The position numbers were made by a program, and so were the translations under genes. From positions 42,436-91,281 of the IMG/VR virus record IMGVR_UViG_3300035445_000156: a stretch of 48,846 nt of DNA; one strand, given 5' to 3'. Below, piece after piece: positions 47,306 to 48,846 of this stretch. Every line of letters begins with the position of its first letter. Within the stretch, counting starts at the first letter, position 1. The notes beneath the pieces are model-generated. The model made no database searches and was not told where the DNA came from. It saw nothing but the letters and a program-made list of their open reading frames with translations. The stretch comes from a virus.

Positions 47306-48846
47306 ATGGGCGTAGGGTTCATCCGCAGGTACGGGTTCGACCCCGGAGTCGAGGAGCTCGCCAAGATCGAGGGCGTCGCGGTCATCGACCGCGAGCCGCC
47401 GCAGATCGTGACGGGGATCGGCACCGGGACGGTGTGCGTCGTGGGCGAGTTCGAGAACGGCCCCTTCGCGTTCGACGAGTCTCCCGGGGCGAGTCAGGGG
47501 CCGGTCGAGGTGTTCGGCTCGGGCGACGTGCTGAGCCGCTTCGGCGACCTCGGCTACGAGTACGCGGGCGTACCGAGCAACAACCCGTGCGCGCGCTCCC
47601 GGCTCGCGGACGGGGCGGTCGTCCCGGAGTACTGGAACGGCAACGGCGCTGTCGCGCTCGCGCGCAAGGCGTTCCGGCGCCTGCTGCTCGCGCGCGTCGA
47701 CACGAGCGTCGGCGAGGTGACCTTCACGCGCCTGGCCTCGATCGTCGGCGGCGACGACTTCACGTTCGACCTGGAACCGGCTCAGGCGCTCGTCTTCGAC
47801 GTCGGCGCCGGCAACGTGACGGCGACCTTCACGGCCGCGGCGGCGACGCTGAACAGCGCGGCCGGCACCTACCCGTCGACCTTCGCGGGCGGCGAGTCGA
47901 TCACGTTCGCGCTCGACGGGACCGAGTACACGGCCGTCTTCCTCGCGGCCGACCAGACGCAGGCGCAGGTGATCGCCCGGATGAACCTCGCGGCCGGCTA
48001 CGCCGCGTTCGTGGACGAGGGCGGCGCGGTCACGTCGATCAACGGCCGGATTCGGGGCACGGACGGGAGCGTGCAGGTCGTCGCCGTGTCTGCGCTCATC
48101 GTCACGACGGCGACCGGCTTCGCGGCCGGCGCGGCGGTCCCCGGGACCGGCAACGTCGCGGATATTGACGCGGTGACCGTCGCGGAGGCGAACGCGATCG
48201 TCAACGCGGCCGACCCCGACACGTTCGTCGACCGCACCTCGTCGGGCAACGCGCGGATCTACACGGCGCAGCCCACGATCGTCCTCGACGCGACGACCGA
48301 CGCGGACGCCTTCGGTTTCGCGGAGGGCGTGACCGCGGACGCGGAGGTCGGGACCGCCGGCTCCATCCCCGCCGGCACGCGCGTCTCGACGGGCGCGATC
48401 GACTTCGTGACGATGCGGGACCTCGCAGTCGCGGCCGACTCGTCGGGGCCCTACGCGGTCAAGGTCCGGCACGCGCTCGACGACGGGACGGGGCTCGGGG
48501 CGGGCGTCGCGACGGTGGACGTCGTCGGCGACTCGACCGGCGCGTTCCCGATCGCGCTCGGCGCCTTCTCCGTGACGAACCTCCTGCCGATCTCCGCGGC
48601 CCTGTCGGAGGCCGCGATCGACGCGCGGTACGTGCAGGCGGTCGGCAAGACGAAGAGCGTCCGCAACGTCGGCAAGGAGATCACGATCATCGCGAGCGCC
48701 CGGCAGAGCAACGTCGTCCGGAACGAGCTCCGGAGCAACGCGCTCGACGCCTCCGCGAACGGCTGCTTCGGTCGGGTCGCGACGATCCGCCCGCCGCTCG
48801 GGACGACGACGCGCGCGCTCGCGCTCTCGACGACCTCGCAGCCGGG
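47306..48846 (+). CDS. Contractile tail sheath protein (3' truncated by window)
   Basis: At least 513 residues, open to the end of the window. FDPGVEELAKIEGVAVIDRE then PPQIVTGIGTGTVCVVGEFE and NGPF is the conserved N-terminus of myovirus sheath proteins. A long Ala/Thr-rich variable insertion domain follows (about 140-380). Establishes the virion as contractile-tailed. TACCCT is 7 nt before the ATG. Confidence 0.8.
   Translation, partial: MGVGFIRRYGFDPGVEELAKIEGVAVIDREPPQIVTGIGTGTVCVVGEFENGPFAFDESPGASQGPVEVFGSGDVLSRFGDLGYEYAGVPSNNPCARSRLADGAVVPEYWNGNGAVALARKAFRRLLLARVDTSVGEVTFTRLASIVGGDDFTFDLEPAQALVFDVGAGNVTATFTAAAATLNSAAGTYPSTFAGGESITFALDGTEYTAVFLAADQTQAQVIARMNLAAGYAAFVDEGGAVTSINGRIRGTDGSVQVVAVSALIVTTATGFAAGAAVPGTGNVADIDAVTVAEANAIVNAADPDTFVDRTSSGNARIYTAQPTIVLDATTDADAFGFAEGVTADAEVGTAGSIPAGTRVSTGAIDFVTMRDLAVAADSSGPYAVKVRHALDDGTGLGAGVATVDVVGDSTGAFPIALGAFSVTNLLPISAALSEAAIDARYVQAVGKTKSVRNVGKEITIIASARQSNVVRNELRSNALDASANGCFGRVATIRPPLGTTTRALALSTTSQP

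Noticed and set aside
45971-48472. 833-codon minus-strand frame opposite tail genes
   Set aside because: Arg/Val/Asp-rich shadow typical of GC-rich DNA; the plus-strand sheath and tail genes explain the region.
1-48846. CRISPR array, insertion sequence or rRNA
   Set aside because: Repeats are single dispersed elements or simple duplications without regular spacers; no transposase or rRNA-like sequence seen.

Overview
The window is a GC-rich stretch of a tailed-phage genome, or of a prophage; no integrase or host gene is visible. A terminase large subunit, portal, Mu-F-like head protein, scaffold, major capsid protein, head-tail connector genes and the start of a contractile tail sheath place it with the myoviruses. 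The host is inferred only. A secreted Cys-rich protein with the CG-x4-GCGG-x3-DCG-x-CP pattern and a sigma-like protein with a CPFVSCRHHL segment both resemble Myxococcota proteins, so a myxobacterial host is my best guess.

Layout. 1-10.0 kb: recombination and DNA-modification genes. These are a Rad50/SbcC C-terminus, a RuvC-like resolvase, two tandem ParB-like proteins, an ABC-ATPase/GNAT fusion, a short minus-strand operon with an ASCH protein, a DinG-type helicase and an MT-A70 methyltransferase. 10.0-15.5 kb: small regulators (including the sigma-like protein), a putative small terminase, membrane proteins, and a nucleotide cluster (NDK, Dcd, ThyX, dATP/dGTP pyrophosphohydrolase-like). 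15.5-18.5 kb: virion proteins. 18.6-24.6 kb: a MazG-like protein, small genes, a methyltransferase remnant and TerL. 24.6-30.9 kb: a minus-strand membrane STAS signalling protein, then virion proteins including a beta-propeller. 31-36 kb: portal, HTH protein, Mu-F. 36.1-37.8 kb: a patchwork insertion with minus-strand genes and duplicated segments. 37.8-48.8 kb: virion assembly genes ending in the truncated sheath gene.

The strongest signals are regulatory. (1) A 33-bp element, made of a perfect 22-bp palindrome plus an 11-bp tail, occurs eight times, always in the same orientation. Four copies are intergenic, near starts, and four lie in frame inside genes, including terL; a ninth decayed copy sits in the mazG-like gene. 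(2) About 25 start codons are preceded at 5-10 nt by a -10-like hexamer (CATCAT, CATCCT or TAnnnT), most often exactly 7 nt, which points to leaderless transcription. The rule also exposes small genes on the minus strand. (3) Several of these starts lie in inverted repeats whose upstream arm is absent from a locally initiated transcript but present in a read-through transcript. The most extreme is a perfect 24-bp stem at 43942-44010. (4) Four sigma70-like promoters (TTGAC[A/G], 17 bp, TA-rich -10) have dyads in the spacer, a second operator family.

Genes are mostly plus-strand and packed, with ATGA/GTGA overlaps at many junctions.
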